Assembly: GCA_937911045.1 (NCBI GenBank)
Contig: CALEPX010000073.1
Location: 1 to 62,404 of the forward strand
Direction: 5' to 3'
DNA: 62,404 nt
From: an uncultured Fretibacterium sp.
GTDB lineage: Bacteria; Synergistota; Synergistia; Synergistales; Aminobacteriaceae
A program made the translations under genes and the position numbers. Below the pieces are notes generated by a model. It had not been told where the DNA came from. It worked only from the letters and a program-made list of their open reading frames with translations, and made no database searches. This document shows, one piece after another, positions 35,642 to 44,075 of this stretch (within the stretch, counting starts at the first letter, position 1; each line of letters begins with the position of its first letter).

Positions 35642-36985
35642 ATGATTCTTGAAAATCGAAATATTCTCGTGAAAGTTCTTGGCTGTCGTTCGAGTTTGTG
35701 TGAAGGGGAATTTATCGCTGGGAAGCTGGCATCAATGGGCGCGAATATCACCGACGATTTCAACACAGCAAATTTATCGGCAGCAGTAATCGTGACATGT
35801 TCAGTTACGTCCGAAGCTGATAAGAAATGCCGGCAAATTATCCGACGCGCGCGAAGAATTTTGGGTGATGACGGTGTCTTAGCCGTGTGTGGCTGTTGGG
35901 CTGAGCGTGAAAATTTCGAGAACGCTTTCGGGATTGATATTATCGCAGGCTCACGAGGGAAAATTCTCATTCCGAACGAAATTGCCGGAATGCTGTCAAA
36001 TGGCAAACGTGAATTTCGGGACTTGCGAAAGATTTCTCGTGAAAATTCCTGGGAAGAACTTGCGATTGATTATCCGGTTCTGCATTCGAGAGCGTTCGTG
36101 AAAATTCAAGATGGCTGTGATCATTTCTGCACGTATTGCATAATTCCGTTTTTGCGCGGAAAACCTGTCAGCCGTCCGGAGCGAAATATTTTGCGTGAAA
36201 TCGAACGCTTAATCAGCAACGGTTGCCGTGAAATTATTCTGACCGGGATTCATCTGGGATTATACGGGCGCGATATTAACACGTCACTTGCGAATTTAAT
36301 CGCGAAAATCTCACGTGTGAAAAATCTTGCGCGTTTGAGGCTTGGGTCTCTCGAACCGTTCTCACTTGACGAAAACTTGCTGCGAAGATTATCCGAGTGC
36401 GAAATCTTCTGCCCACACCTGCACCTGCCGTTACAAAGCGGTGATGACAAAATTCTGGAATCAATGCGGCGCGGCTATAATTCCGGCGAATTTCTGAGAA
36501 TCTGCGACAACGCACGGAAATTTCTCGGGGAAGATATTCACATTTCGAGCGATATTCTCGTGGGATTCCCGGGTGAAAGCGATCGAGCATTCCAGAACAC
36601 TCTGCAAATCATGAAATCCGCAAAATTCGGGCGTGTTCACGTGTTCCCATACTCGCCAAGAACAGGAACTCTTGCCGCAAAATTCCCTGAGCAAATCGAT
36701 CCGGAGACAAAAAATTCCCGAACAAATCATGCAATCGAACTCGGTAAAGATTTATTCGCAAATTACGCGCGAAAATTTCTTGGCAGCGAAATCGAAATAT
36801 TAGTCGAGAAATCTGGCGCAAATTACGCAATCGGGCACTCGCGGCATTATCTCGAAGTGATTTGCAACTCCGGAAATCTCGAACGTAATCAGATAATCAC
36901 TCTCAGAGCGAAAACTTTCTCAGATGCAAGATCAGATGCAAGATCAGATGCAAGACTTGAAGCAGAATTTATCAGTCGGAATTGA
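35642..36985 (+). CDS. mtaB: tRNA threonylcarbamoyladenosine methylthiotransferase MtaB
   Basis: This is a 447-residue radical-SAM enzyme that converts t6A37 of tRNA to ms2t6A. The N-terminal domain has VLGCRSSLCEGE and CSVTSEADKKCRQIIRR with CGCWA; the radical SAM motif is CDHFCTYC, followed by IIPFLRGKPVSR. The last residues (SDARSDARSDAR) are encoded by a 12-base tandem repeat that also forms the start region of the next gene in another frame. It follows prmA at 1 base. Confidence 0.94.
   Translation: MILENRNILVKVLGCRSSLCEGEFIAGKLASMGANITDDFNTANLSAAVIVTCSVTSEADKKCRQIIRRARRILGDDGVLAVCGCWAERENFENAFGIDIIAGSRGKILIPNEIAGMLSNGKREFRDLRKISRENSWEELAIDYPVLHSRAFVKIQDGCDHFCTYCIIPFLRGKPVSRPERNILREIERLISNGCREIILTGIHLGLYGRDINTSLANLIAKISRVKNLARLRLGSLEPFSLDENLLRRLSECEIFCPHLHLPLQSGDDKILESMRRGYNSGEFLRICDNARKFLGEDIHISSDILVGFPGESDRAFQNTLQIMKSAKFGRVHVFPYSPRTGTLAAKFPEQIDPETKNSRTNHAIELGKDLFANYARKFLGSEIEILVEKSGANYAIGHSRHYLEVICNSGNLERNQIITLRAKTFSDARSDARSDARLEAEFISRN
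36920..36955. repeat. Three 12-base tandem repeats shared by two overlapping genes
   Basis: The unit TCAGATGCAAGA occurs three times in a row. In the mtaB frame it encodes Ser-Asp-Ala-Arg; in the next gene's frame it encodes Met-Gln-Asp-Gln and offers three successive ATG codons (36924, 36936, 36948). Change in copy number would keep both frames. Confidence 0.9.
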
Positions 36986-37937
36986 TGCCGGAAATTTCAG
37001 GTTAAAAGCTGCGTACCTGAACCCGAAAAATTCCCGTGCGGAAGTTATTTGCGAGTGCGAAAACTTTCTTGAATTGCGTGAAAGCTGCGAGATATTTCTG
37101 GGAGATTTCGTTGATTCGTGCGTTCTGTCGTTCTCAGAAAATATTCCCAAACGCGAACATGACAAGTTGCTGCTCAGTGCGAAGACTTCAGGTTTTGACA
37201 GCGTGAAAGTTATTGACCCGTACGAGGCGATAATTTCCGGAATTGCGTGTAAAACGGCGTTAATATTCGACATTGGCAAAGCAAATTCCCGGGCGATTCT
37301 CGTAAAAGATAATCATGTTCGCGAGAAAATATTATTCCCGGATTTAAGCGGCGATTCGTTCGACAGAATTTTTGCGGAATGGCTGTGTGAGAGATTCTTG
37401 CTGAGTTCGATTGACAGCTCAGTTATACGTGATGCCGAGAAGATCAAAATCGCGCTCTCAGAATCAGCACACGTAATTTACCGCCACGCGAAAATTTCAC
37501 GCTATGATTTTGAACGCCTGATACGCTTCCAGATTCGCAAAATCCTTCACACACTCAGACGTTTGGAAAGCGAATATTCACCCGAGAAAATATTTTTCAC
37601 AGGAAGTTCGTGCAAATTGCCGGTAATTCTCGAATCAGCGTCACAAATTCTCGCGCAAACTCCAGAATTTCACGATAATCTCGCCGCAAAATCCGCTGCA
37701 ATGAAAATTCCGGAATTATTTGCGAACTCAAGCCCGAATCCGAATCCAAATTCCAACACAAGCCAACGTGTCCGAAATTTGCGCCACGATTTAATCAGCC
37801 TCGAAGAAATTTTGACGCGCTCTCAAAAAGACAAGTTATACGATATGTTCATGAAAAACGAATCCGGAAATTCAGAGACGCTAGCAATTCTCGAAAATCT
37901 CATGAACGAACTCAAAATCCTGAAAACTCACGCGTAA
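36924..37937 (+). CDS. Hsp70-family actin-like ATPase without a substrate-binding domain
   Basis: The product is up to 337 residues. It shows the phosphate-1 loop VGIDAGNFRLKAA (DnaK: GIDLGTT), VIDPYEAIISGIA (DnaK: EPTAAALAYG), the phosphate-2 region ALIFDIGKANSRAILV (DLGGGTFD) and FFTGSSCKLP (VGGSSRIP). The nucleotide-binding fold is therefore kept but the core residues diverge, and the beta-sandwich that holds clients in DnaK is missing. The role is unknown. The start is one of three ATG codons in the 12-base repeat; none has a good ribosome site, so coupling to mtaB is likely. Confidence 0.7.
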   Translation: MQDQMQDQMQDLKQNLSVGIDAGNFRLKAAYLNPKNSRAEVICECENFLELRESCEIFLGDFVDSCVLSFSENIPKREHDKLLLSAKTSGFDSVKVIDPYEAIISGIACKTALIFDIGKANSRAILVKDNHVREKILFPDLSGDSFDRIFAEWLCERFLLSSIDSSVIRDAEKIKIALSESAHVIYRHAKISRYDFERLIRFQIRKILHTLRRLESEYSPEKIFFTGSSCKLPVILESASQILAQTPEFHDNLAAKSAAMKIPELFANSSPNPNPNSNTSQRVRNLRHDLISLEEILTRSQKDKLYDMFMKNESGNSETLAILENLMNELKILKTHA

Positions 37938-37952
37938 TTTTCACAACAGGAT

Positions 37953-37981
37953 TTGACAAAACGAAATTTCCCGTATATAAT
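37953..37981 (+). promoter_or_regulatory. Consensus sigma-70 promoter of gdhA
   Basis: TTGACA and TATAAT are both perfect and separated by 17 bases. The leader to the gdhA start is then about 105 bases and contains no coding frame. Confidence 0.93.
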
Positions 37982-38093
37982 TCCCCGCGAAATTGCAAAA
38001 CATATTCGAATATTTAGACAATTTACAGGAATCTATTATTCGTGTATGTGAAGAATTTACATTCAAAATAATAATAATCGTAGGTGTTTTTTT

Positions 38094-39398
38094 ATGGCAG
38101 ATTTAATCGAAGAAGGAACTGGCAGACGCAGGTCAGATAACGAGTTACTCGACACAGCATTACGCGATTTTTACAGCGCGGCGGATTACATGCATCTTGA
38201 CGAGGGATTAATTTCGATTTTGAGTTTCTCAGAGCGCAGAATGGACGTTTCTGTTCCGGTTGAGATGGACGATGGCTCAGTTCAGGTTTTCAAAGGCTAC
38301 AGAGTGCAGCACTCGACAGCTCTTGGACCGTCAAAGGGCGGTATTCGTTACGCTATGGACGTTACGGGCGCGGAGTGCGAAGGTTTGGCAATGCTAATGA
38401 CGTGGAAATGTTCACTCGGCGGCATTCCTTACGGCGGTGGTAAAGGCGGAATCAAATGCGACTCGACAAAACTTTCCAAAAAAGAACGCGAACGTATGAC
38501 CAGAACTTTTGGCGCAAGAATCGCACCAATCGTCGGCAGATGGAGCGACGTTCCAGCACCGGATATGTATACGGGCGGTCAGGAAATGGTCTGGATTATG
38601 GACACGATTTGCAAAATGCTCGGACATTTCGAACCTGCAATTTTGACGGGTAAGCCAACCGGTTACTGGGGAGCTCTTGGTCGTACTGAAGCAACAGGTC
38701 GCGGCGCGGCAACTTGCGGTCTCGAACTCATGAAGGCTCGCGGACTTGATCCCTCGAAAATCAAAGCAACTGTTCAGGGATTCGGCAACGTCGGAAGTTA
38801 CACGGCTCAGATTTTGCAGCAGGCTGGCGTGACGATTACCGCAATCAGTGACACAACCGGAACTTATTACAACCCGAACGGCATTAACATCGACAAAGCG
38901 TTCGAGTACATGAACACAAACCCGGCTCAGCGTGGCGGAAAATTGCGCGGCTTTGAGAAAGAGAATTGCGAGAAACTTCCGGGCGACGAAATTATCGGAT
39001 TAGACGCAGATTTCTTCTTCCCGTGCGCGTTACAGGGCGTTCTCAACAAAAACACAGCTCCGAAATTAAAAGCGAAATATGTCGTTGAAGGCGCGAACAG
39101 TCCCACAACTCCTGAAGCCGAAGAGTATTTGACGGACAATGGCGTAATTTTAGTACCGGACTTTTTGGCGAACTCCGGCGGTGTTATCGGATCGTATTTT
39201 GAGTGGGCGCAGAACTTGCAGGGTTGGTCATGGACAGAGGAAGAGTATAACAAGAGACTAGTTGACTTAATCACGAACAATTTCCGCAAAGTTTGGAATT
39301 ACGCCGAGGATAAGAAAGTAACAATGAGACGTTCGGCATACGTGAATGCAATCAAGCGTGTTGCTGATGTCGTCGATATGAGAGGACTTTACCTGTAA
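38094..39398 (+). CDS. gdhA: Glutamate dehydrogenase (Glu/Leu/Phe/Val family)
   Basis: This 434-residue enzyme interconverts glutamate and 2-oxoglutarate plus ammonia. The N-terminal domain has GPSKGGIRY and MTWKCSLGGIPYGGGKGGI, which contains the catalytic Lys, followed by VPAPDMYTG. The C-terminal Rossmann domain has VQGFGNVGSYTA. The order and length fit the hexameric catabolic type found in amino-acid-fermenting bacteria. It has its own strong promoter and a terminator directly after, so it is a single-gene unit. GTAGGTG lies about 8 bases before the ATG. Confidence 0.95.
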   Translation: MADLIEEGTGRRRSDNELLDTALRDFYSAADYMHLDEGLISILSFSERRMDVSVPVEMDDGSVQVFKGYRVQHSTALGPSKGGIRYAMDVTGAECEGLAMLMTWKCSLGGIPYGGGKGGIKCDSTKLSKKERERMTRTFGARIAPIVGRWSDVPAPDMYTGGQEMVWIMDTICKMLGHFEPAILTGKPTGYWGALGRTEATGRGAATCGLELMKARGLDPSKIKATVQGFGNVGSYTAQILQQAGVTITAISDTTGTYYNPNGINIDKAFEYMNTNPAQRGGKLRGFEKENCEKLPGDEIIGLDADFFFPCALQGVLNKNTAPKLKAKYVVEGANSPTTPEAEEYLTDNGVILVPDFLANSGGVIGSYFEWAQNLQGWSWTEEEYNKRLVDLITNNFRKVWNYAEDKKVTMRRSAYVNAIKRVADVVDMRGLYL

Positions 39399-39434
39399 AT
39401 CACGGAACACAAATCGCAAATTATAAATCTCAAG

Positions 39435-39469
39435 AACAGCTCTCTGATGAAAATTGGGGGGCTGTTTTT
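39435..39469 (+). terminator. Rho-independent terminator of gdhA
   Basis: AACAGCTCTC pairs with GGGGGCTGTT (ten pairs, two of them G-U) around a 12-base loop, followed by five T. Confidence 0.93.
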
Positions 39470-39554
39470 GATTCTGGAATGATTCGCTTTTCACGCGCAA
39501 AAAACTTATGCTATGATTACCTGAATATTTACATGAGAAGGAGCGTGGCGTAAC

Positions 39555-40418
39555 TTGAAAAAAATATTTCTCGCAGTATTTATATTAATATTATCACTCG
39601 CAAGTAAACCCGAAATTTTTGCGGCAATGAATGCGAACGAAGATTTACCCGACAAAGCAACTCTCTCAGCGAATCGAATGCGATTTGATTCCAAAACCGG
39701 CGATTTTCTGGCGGATGGCGACGTCACGATTATTGCCGGCGAATTGAGAGTTTCAGCTCCAAGTGGCTCGGGAAATGTCGAACGCAGAGAAGTCATTTTC
39801 GATCAGGGAATTTTGGCTTCTGGTAAATGGCAGGGCGAAAAAATCGATTTCAAAGCTGGGAAATTAGCTCTAACTTTTCAGGAAGTCCCGACCTGCAAAT
39901 TTCAGAACGGTGTCAAAGGCACAATCGGCACAATGCGGCTTGATGCTGACAGATTGACGTTAATCGGCACGGGCGGATTTGCTTCACCAACACCTCAAGA
40001 TCGTCAGACGAAATTCTGGCTCGTGAAAGTTCGAAATCTCGAAGACAGATCGCAGGGGGTTTCGTTCAGTGCGGATTCAGTCGAGGGCGTGATGCGTTAT
40101 GGCAACGTTCATGATTTGACGGCGAAAAATCGCGTGTTATTAAAAGGCAAACCCAAAGCTAAAGATCAAGCCGTAACTTTGCGTGGTGATAGTGCGCTGT
40201 ATTCTCTCGAACGTGGCAGCGTCGTAGTAAACGGTAACGTAACAGCTGTTCAAGGCGGGCGTACTTTGAGATCAAGTTCTATCGTGTATTTTCCGGCGCA
40301 AAATCGTGTCGAAGCTCTGGGCGGCGCGTCCAGGAAAAAAGACGGCTCAACTAAGATTGAACGCGCAGAAATTACGATTGATTTATCTCGCGAAAGAGGC
40401 GGCAAAAAATCCAAATGA
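39555..40418 (+). CDS. lptA: LptA/OstA-like lipopolysaccharide transport protein
   Basis: The TTG at 39555 follows AAGGAG and starts a signal peptide (KKIFLAVFILILSLASK). The remaining 260 residues contain two beta-jellyroll stretches of the OstA type (ANRMRFDSKTGDFLADGDV; LRGDSALYSLERGSVVVNGNV), the pattern of periplasmic LPS-bridge proteins. It is longer than E. coli LptA (about 185). The gene overlaps lptB by 4 bases (ATGA), which supports a role in moving LPS from the inner to the outer membrane. The partner genes lptC and lptF/G are not adjacent. Confidence 0.85.
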   Translation: MKKIFLAVFILILSLASKPEIFAAMNANEDLPDKATLSANRMRFDSKTGDFLADGDVTIIAGELRVSAPSGSGNVERREVIFDQGILASGKWQGEKIDFKAGKLALTFQEVPTCKFQNGVKGTIGTMRLDADRLTLIGTGGFASPTPQDRQTKFWLVKVRNLEDRSQGVSFSADSVEGVMRYGNVHDLTAKNRVLLKGKPKAKDQAVTLRGDSALYSLERGSVVVNGNVTAVQGGRTLRSSSIVYFPAQNRVEALGGASRKKDGSTKIERAEITIDLSRERGGKKSK

Positions 40419-41173
40419 GTTCGCTTTATGCTAATGACCTCAGGAAAAGTTATAACAATCGCTTGGTGGTTTCGAGTGTGAGTATTCAGGTGAATGCCGG
40501 TGAAGTTGTCGGATTGCTCGGACCGAACGGTGCTGGAAAAACTACGTCGTTTTACATGATTGTCGGATTGATTAAGCCTGATTCAGGTGAAGTTCGAATC
40601 GATAGCGCAGTTATAACGCAACTTCCTGTGTATGCTCGTGCACGTGCCGGGATTGGCTATTTGCCGCAGGAAGCTTCGGTGTTCAGAAATTTGACGGTTC
40701 GCGAAAATATTGAACTTGTCTGGCAGGAAAATAAGCGTAAAAAATCCGAGATTAAAGCTCTGACTGACAAATTGCTCGAACAGTTCAGGATAACGCATAT
40801 CGCCGATACAAAGGGTTATTCACTCTCAGGCGGTGAACGCAGACGTGTAGAAATTGCCCGCGCTTTGACTATGAAGCCGAAATTTATATTACTTGACGAA
40901 CCATTCAGCGGAATTGACCCGATCGCAGTTGCAGATATTCAGTCAATGATTCACGATTTGAAAGCTCAGAATTACGGCGTATTAATCACGGATCATAACG
41001 TTCGGGAAACTCTCTCGATAACAGACCGAACGTACTTGATTCATGACGGCGGCATATTCTTGTCCGGGACACCGTCAGAAGTTGCGGAAAACGAATTGGC
41101 GCGAAAATTCTATCTCGGCGAAAATTTTGAATGGAACAAGAATCCGAAAGGCTCAGAACATGAACACAAATAA
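40415..41173 (+). CDS. lptB: LPS export ABC transporter ATP-binding protein LptB
   Basis: This ATPase of 252 residues has GLLGPNGAGKTTSFYMIVGL (Walker A), YLPQEASVFRNLTV (an LptB-specific Q-loop block), YSLSGGERRRVEIARAL, and LLDEPFSGIDPIAV, the Walker B form diagnostic of LptB. It energises lipopolysaccharide extraction by LptF/G. It starts inside the end of lptA and its own end overlaps fumC by 14 bases. Confidence 0.95.
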   Translation: MSSLYANDLRKSYNNRLVVSSVSIQVNAGEVVGLLGPNGAGKTTSFYMIVGLIKPDSGEVRIDSAVITQLPVYARARAGIGYLPQEASVFRNLTVRENIELVWQENKRKKSEIKALTDKLLEQFRITHIADTKGYSLSGGERRRVEIARALTMKPKFILLDEPFSGIDPIAVADIQSMIHDLKAQNYGVLITDHNVRETLSITDRTYLIHDGGIFLSGTPSEVAENELARKFYLGENFEWNKNPKGSEHEHK

Positions 41174-42545
41174 TTACAGGACAGAACACGATACAATGGG
41201 CGAAATCAAAGTCCCGCGCGATAAATACTGGGGCGCACAGACCGAACGCAGCAGACAAAATTTCCAGATTGGCGTTAATCTCGAGAATATGCCCGACGAA
41301 ATTATTAACGCATTCGCAATTCTCAAGAAATCCGCAGCAATCACGAATAATAATCTCGTACCGGCTAAAATGACGCGCAATAAATCCGAAATCATCTCAC
41401 AAGTTTGCGACGAAATAATTTCCGGAAATTTACGCGACAATTTCCCGTTAGTCGTGTGGCAAACCGGTTCTGGAACGCAATCCAACATGAATGTCAACGA
41501 GGTAATCGCAAATCGCGGCAACGAATTATCCGGCGAAAAAATTCTGCACCCGAACGATGACGTGAACATGTCACAATCTTCGAACGATACTTTCCCGACA
41601 GCAATGCACATCGCAGCAACTCTCGCGTTGAAAAATAATTTGCTGCCCGAACTCTCAAATCTGATTCGCACTCTCAAGAAACTCGAATCCGAAAATCGCG
41701 AAATTATCAAAATCGGCAGAACGCATTTACAGGACGCTGCTCCGTTAAGATTCTCTCAGGAAATTTCCGGCTGGAGAAATTCTCTCGAACAAGCGCAAGT
41801 CATGATAACGCAAACTCTGGAATTTCTCTCACAATTAGCAATCGGAGGAACGGCTGTAGGAACTGGGCTGAATGCTCCGGAAAATTTTGACGCGAAGATT
41901 TGCGAAGTTATCTCTGGAATTGCGAATCACAAATTCACAGCGGCTGCGAACAAATTTCACGCTCTAACGTCTAAATCCGAAATAGTTTTTGCTCACGGTG
42001 CTTTGAAAGCTCTGGCGTGCGACCTGATGAAAATTGCGAACGATATTCGATGGCTTGCGTCTGGTCCGAGATGCGGTCTGGGCGAAATAATTATCCCGGC
42101 AAACGAACCCGGCAGCTCGATTATGCCCGGAAAAGTTAATCCGACACAATGCGAACAAGTCACGATGGTTGCGGCTCAAGTTCTCGGCAATGATGTTACG
42201 GTTGGATTCGCAGCTTCTCAGGGGAATTTTGAGTTGAACGTATTCATGCCAGTGTGCGCGTATAATTTCCTGCAATCCGCGAGATTATTGAGTGAATCAA
42301 TGCGTTCGTTCGGGAAGAATTGCGTCTCAGGAATCAAAGCTAACGTCTCGAAAATGCGCGAAAATCTTGAGAAATCTCTAATGCTAGTTACGGCTCTGAA
42401 TCCTGTAATCGGCTACGAGAATGCTGCGAAGATTGCGAAACTTGCTCACGAGAAAAATATTTCGTTACGGGAAGCCTGTTTAGAACTGGGGATTTTGACG
42501 GGCGAAAAATTCGACGAGAGCGTTAATCCTGAGAAGATGGTGTGA
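41160..42545 (+). CDS. fumC: Class II fumarate hydratase
   Basis: This 461-residue enzyme interconverts fumarate and malate. It opens RTEHDTMGEIKVPRDKYWGAQT and carries QTGSGTQSNMNVNEV, SSNDTFPTAMHIA and the signature GSSIMPGKVNPTQ. The ATG at 41160 is preferred: the open frame runs further upstream through lptB, but homologous fumarases begin here. The overlap with lptB and the short gap to rlmD put it inside one dense run. Confidence 0.96.
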   Translation: MNTNNYRTEHDTMGEIKVPRDKYWGAQTERSRQNFQIGVNLENMPDEIINAFAILKKSAAITNNNLVPAKMTRNKSEIISQVCDEIISGNLRDNFPLVVWQTGSGTQSNMNVNEVIANRGNELSGEKILHPNDDVNMSQSSNDTFPTAMHIAATLALKNNLLPELSNLIRTLKKLESENREIIKIGRTHLQDAAPLRFSQEISGWRNSLEQAQVMITQTLEFLSQLAIGGTAVGTGLNAPENFDAKICEVISGIANHKFTAAANKFHALTSKSEIVFAHGALKALACDLMKIANDIRWLASGPRCGLGEIIIPANEPGSSIMPGKVNPTQCEQVTMVAAQVLGNDVTVGFAASQGNFELNVFMPVCAYNFLQSARLLSESMRSFGKNCVSGIKANVSKMRENLEKSLMLVTALNPVIGYENAAKIAKLAHEKNISLREACLELGILTGEKFDESVNPEKMV

Positions 42546-42548
42546 TGA

Positions 42549-43877
42549 ATGCGTGAAAATTTACGTTTGAGAATAGACTCGATTTCCAGTGACGGAACAG
42601 GAATCGCACGCACTGATTTCGGAGTTGTATTTGTCGAGAACGCTTTACCCGGAGAAATTCTCAGAGCTGAGATAATTCTTCGCAAGAAAGATTTTGCACT
42701 CGCACGAGCAGTCTCGATTGAGAAAGAATCTCCCGGACGAGTAACACCGCGCTGCAAATATTACGGACGTTGCGGAGGCTGTCAGCTTCAACACGCTAAT
42801 TACGAAACACAACGCAAACTCAAGACACGAATCGTTAAAGACGCAATGACACGTCTCGGCGGATTTGACGCGAAATTGTTCGAGAATCTTGAATGCGAAT
42901 CTTCACCGGAAATCTGGGGCTATCGTAACAAAGCTGCGTTTCCGGTTCAGGATTTTCGTGGGAGAGTTGCGACGGGATTTTATCGGGCAGGCAGCCACAA
43001 TCTCGAATTTATCAGAACATGTCCGGTCAATGCGAAGAGAATTAATCTCATGTATGACAAGCTGCTGGAGAATCTGGGGAATTTGTCGATTAACGGTTAT
43101 GACGAGAGAAATCACGCCGGAAAACTGCGACACATAATTTTGCGAACTGGAATTAACACTCAGGAAACACTCGCATCATTTGTGATTAACGGCAAATTAT
43201 CAGCCAAGAATATAAAGAATCTTATTGCGTTCGGAAATTCCGCAAGACCCGACACACTAACGCTGAATCACAACTCGAAGCCCGGCAACACGATTTTGGG
43301 AACTCAGACCGAGAATTTGCTGGGAGAAGGTGTAATTCACGAGAAGCTTGAGGATTTCGCATTCATGATTGACACGACATCGTTTTTTCAGGTGAACACG
43401 CATCAAGCCGAGAAATTATTTGCGCATGTGCGGGATTTGTCGAAAAATTCCCGGAATATTCTTGAGTTGTACAGCGGAGTTGGTTCGTTGACGTGTTATC
43501 TCGCGAAAGATTCACATGTTACGAGCGTTGAAGAATGGCGAAGTGCTGTGTATATGGCGCGGAAAAATCTTCGGAATAATAATCTCGAAGTGAATGCGTT
43601 ATGCGGACGTTCTGAAGATATTATCAGCGAGCTTGAATCCGGATTTGATCTTGTTGTGTTAGATCCTCCGAGAGACGGCTGTGAAAGAAGCGTTCTGGAA
43701 TCAATCAAGAATTTCGGAGTTGCGAGAATAATTTACGTTTCGTGTAATCCGGCGACTTTGGCGCGTGATTGCAAAATTCTCGCTGCACACGGCTACGTTC
43801 TCGAAAACATTCGTGCGTTCGACATGTTCCCGCAGACTGCTCACGTCGAGACCGTCTGTTTACTGGCACATATCTGA
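42549..43877 (+). CDS. rlmD: 23S rRNA (uracil-C5)-methyltransferase, RlmD/RlmCD type
   Basis: This protein of 442 residues has an N-terminal TRAM domain (RIDSISSDGTGIARTDFGVV), a Cys cluster (CKYYGRCGGCQLQH) for an Fe-S centre, and the SAM methyltransferase fold with LELYSGVGSLT, VVLDPPRDGCE and YVSCNPATLARDC (catalytic Cys). It methylates uridine(s) of 23S rRNA; whether at one or two sites cannot be told. It closes the plus-strand run that began with lptA. The interval after it holds no terminator with a T-run. Confidence 0.92.
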   Translation: MRENLRLRIDSISSDGTGIARTDFGVVFVENALPGEILRAEIILRKKDFALARAVSIEKESPGRVTPRCKYYGRCGGCQLQHANYETQRKLKTRIVKDAMTRLGGFDAKLFENLECESSPEIWGYRNKAAFPVQDFRGRVATGFYRAGSHNLEFIRTCPVNAKRINLMYDKLLENLGNLSINGYDERNHAGKLRHIILRTGINTQETLASFVINGKLSAKNIKNLIAFGNSARPDTLTLNHNSKPGNTILGTQTENLLGEGVIHEKLEDFAFMIDTTSFFQVNTHQAEKLFAHVRDLSKNSRNILELYSGVGSLTCYLAKDSHVTSVEEWRSAVYMARKNLRNNNLEVNALCGRSEDIISELESGFDLVVLDPPRDGCERSVLESIKNFGVARIIYVSCNPATLARDCKILAAHGYVLENIRAFDMFPQTAHVETVCLLAHI

Positions 43878-43961
43878 CCTTGAAGGGCTGCTCAGGCAGT
43901 AAAACCGTCATGTGTGCGAAATATAGCTTGATTTATACTAGATTATACTAGAGGTGAAGAT

Positions 43962-44072
43962 ATGCTACGAAACAACATGGAACTGGCTTTGAAAATGCGC
44001 TTGCTCGAAAGTCGGCGTTATAAGCACAGAGCAGATCGTCAACAAAACTTTCGTGAAAATAAAGGAGAGTGA
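43962..44072 (+). CDS. Possible 36-residue leader peptide upstream of the cation efflux gene
   Basis: ATG at 43962 is preceded by GAGGTGAAGA with 6-base spacing. The frame runs MLRNNMELALKMRLL and on to RENKGE, then TGA 3 bases before the next ATG. The last codons contain the GGAGAG used by that gene, so its translation would be coupled. The peptide is basic and has no recognised family. It may be a regulatory leader or a chance frame. Confidence 0.45.
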   Translation: MLRNNMELALKMRLLESRRYKHRADRQQNFRENKGE

Positions 44073-44075
44073 AAA

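Noticed and set aside
41043..41159. Longer N-terminus for fumarase
   Set aside because: The extension is an out-of-frame reading of lptB; fumarases begin at the RTEHDTMG block.
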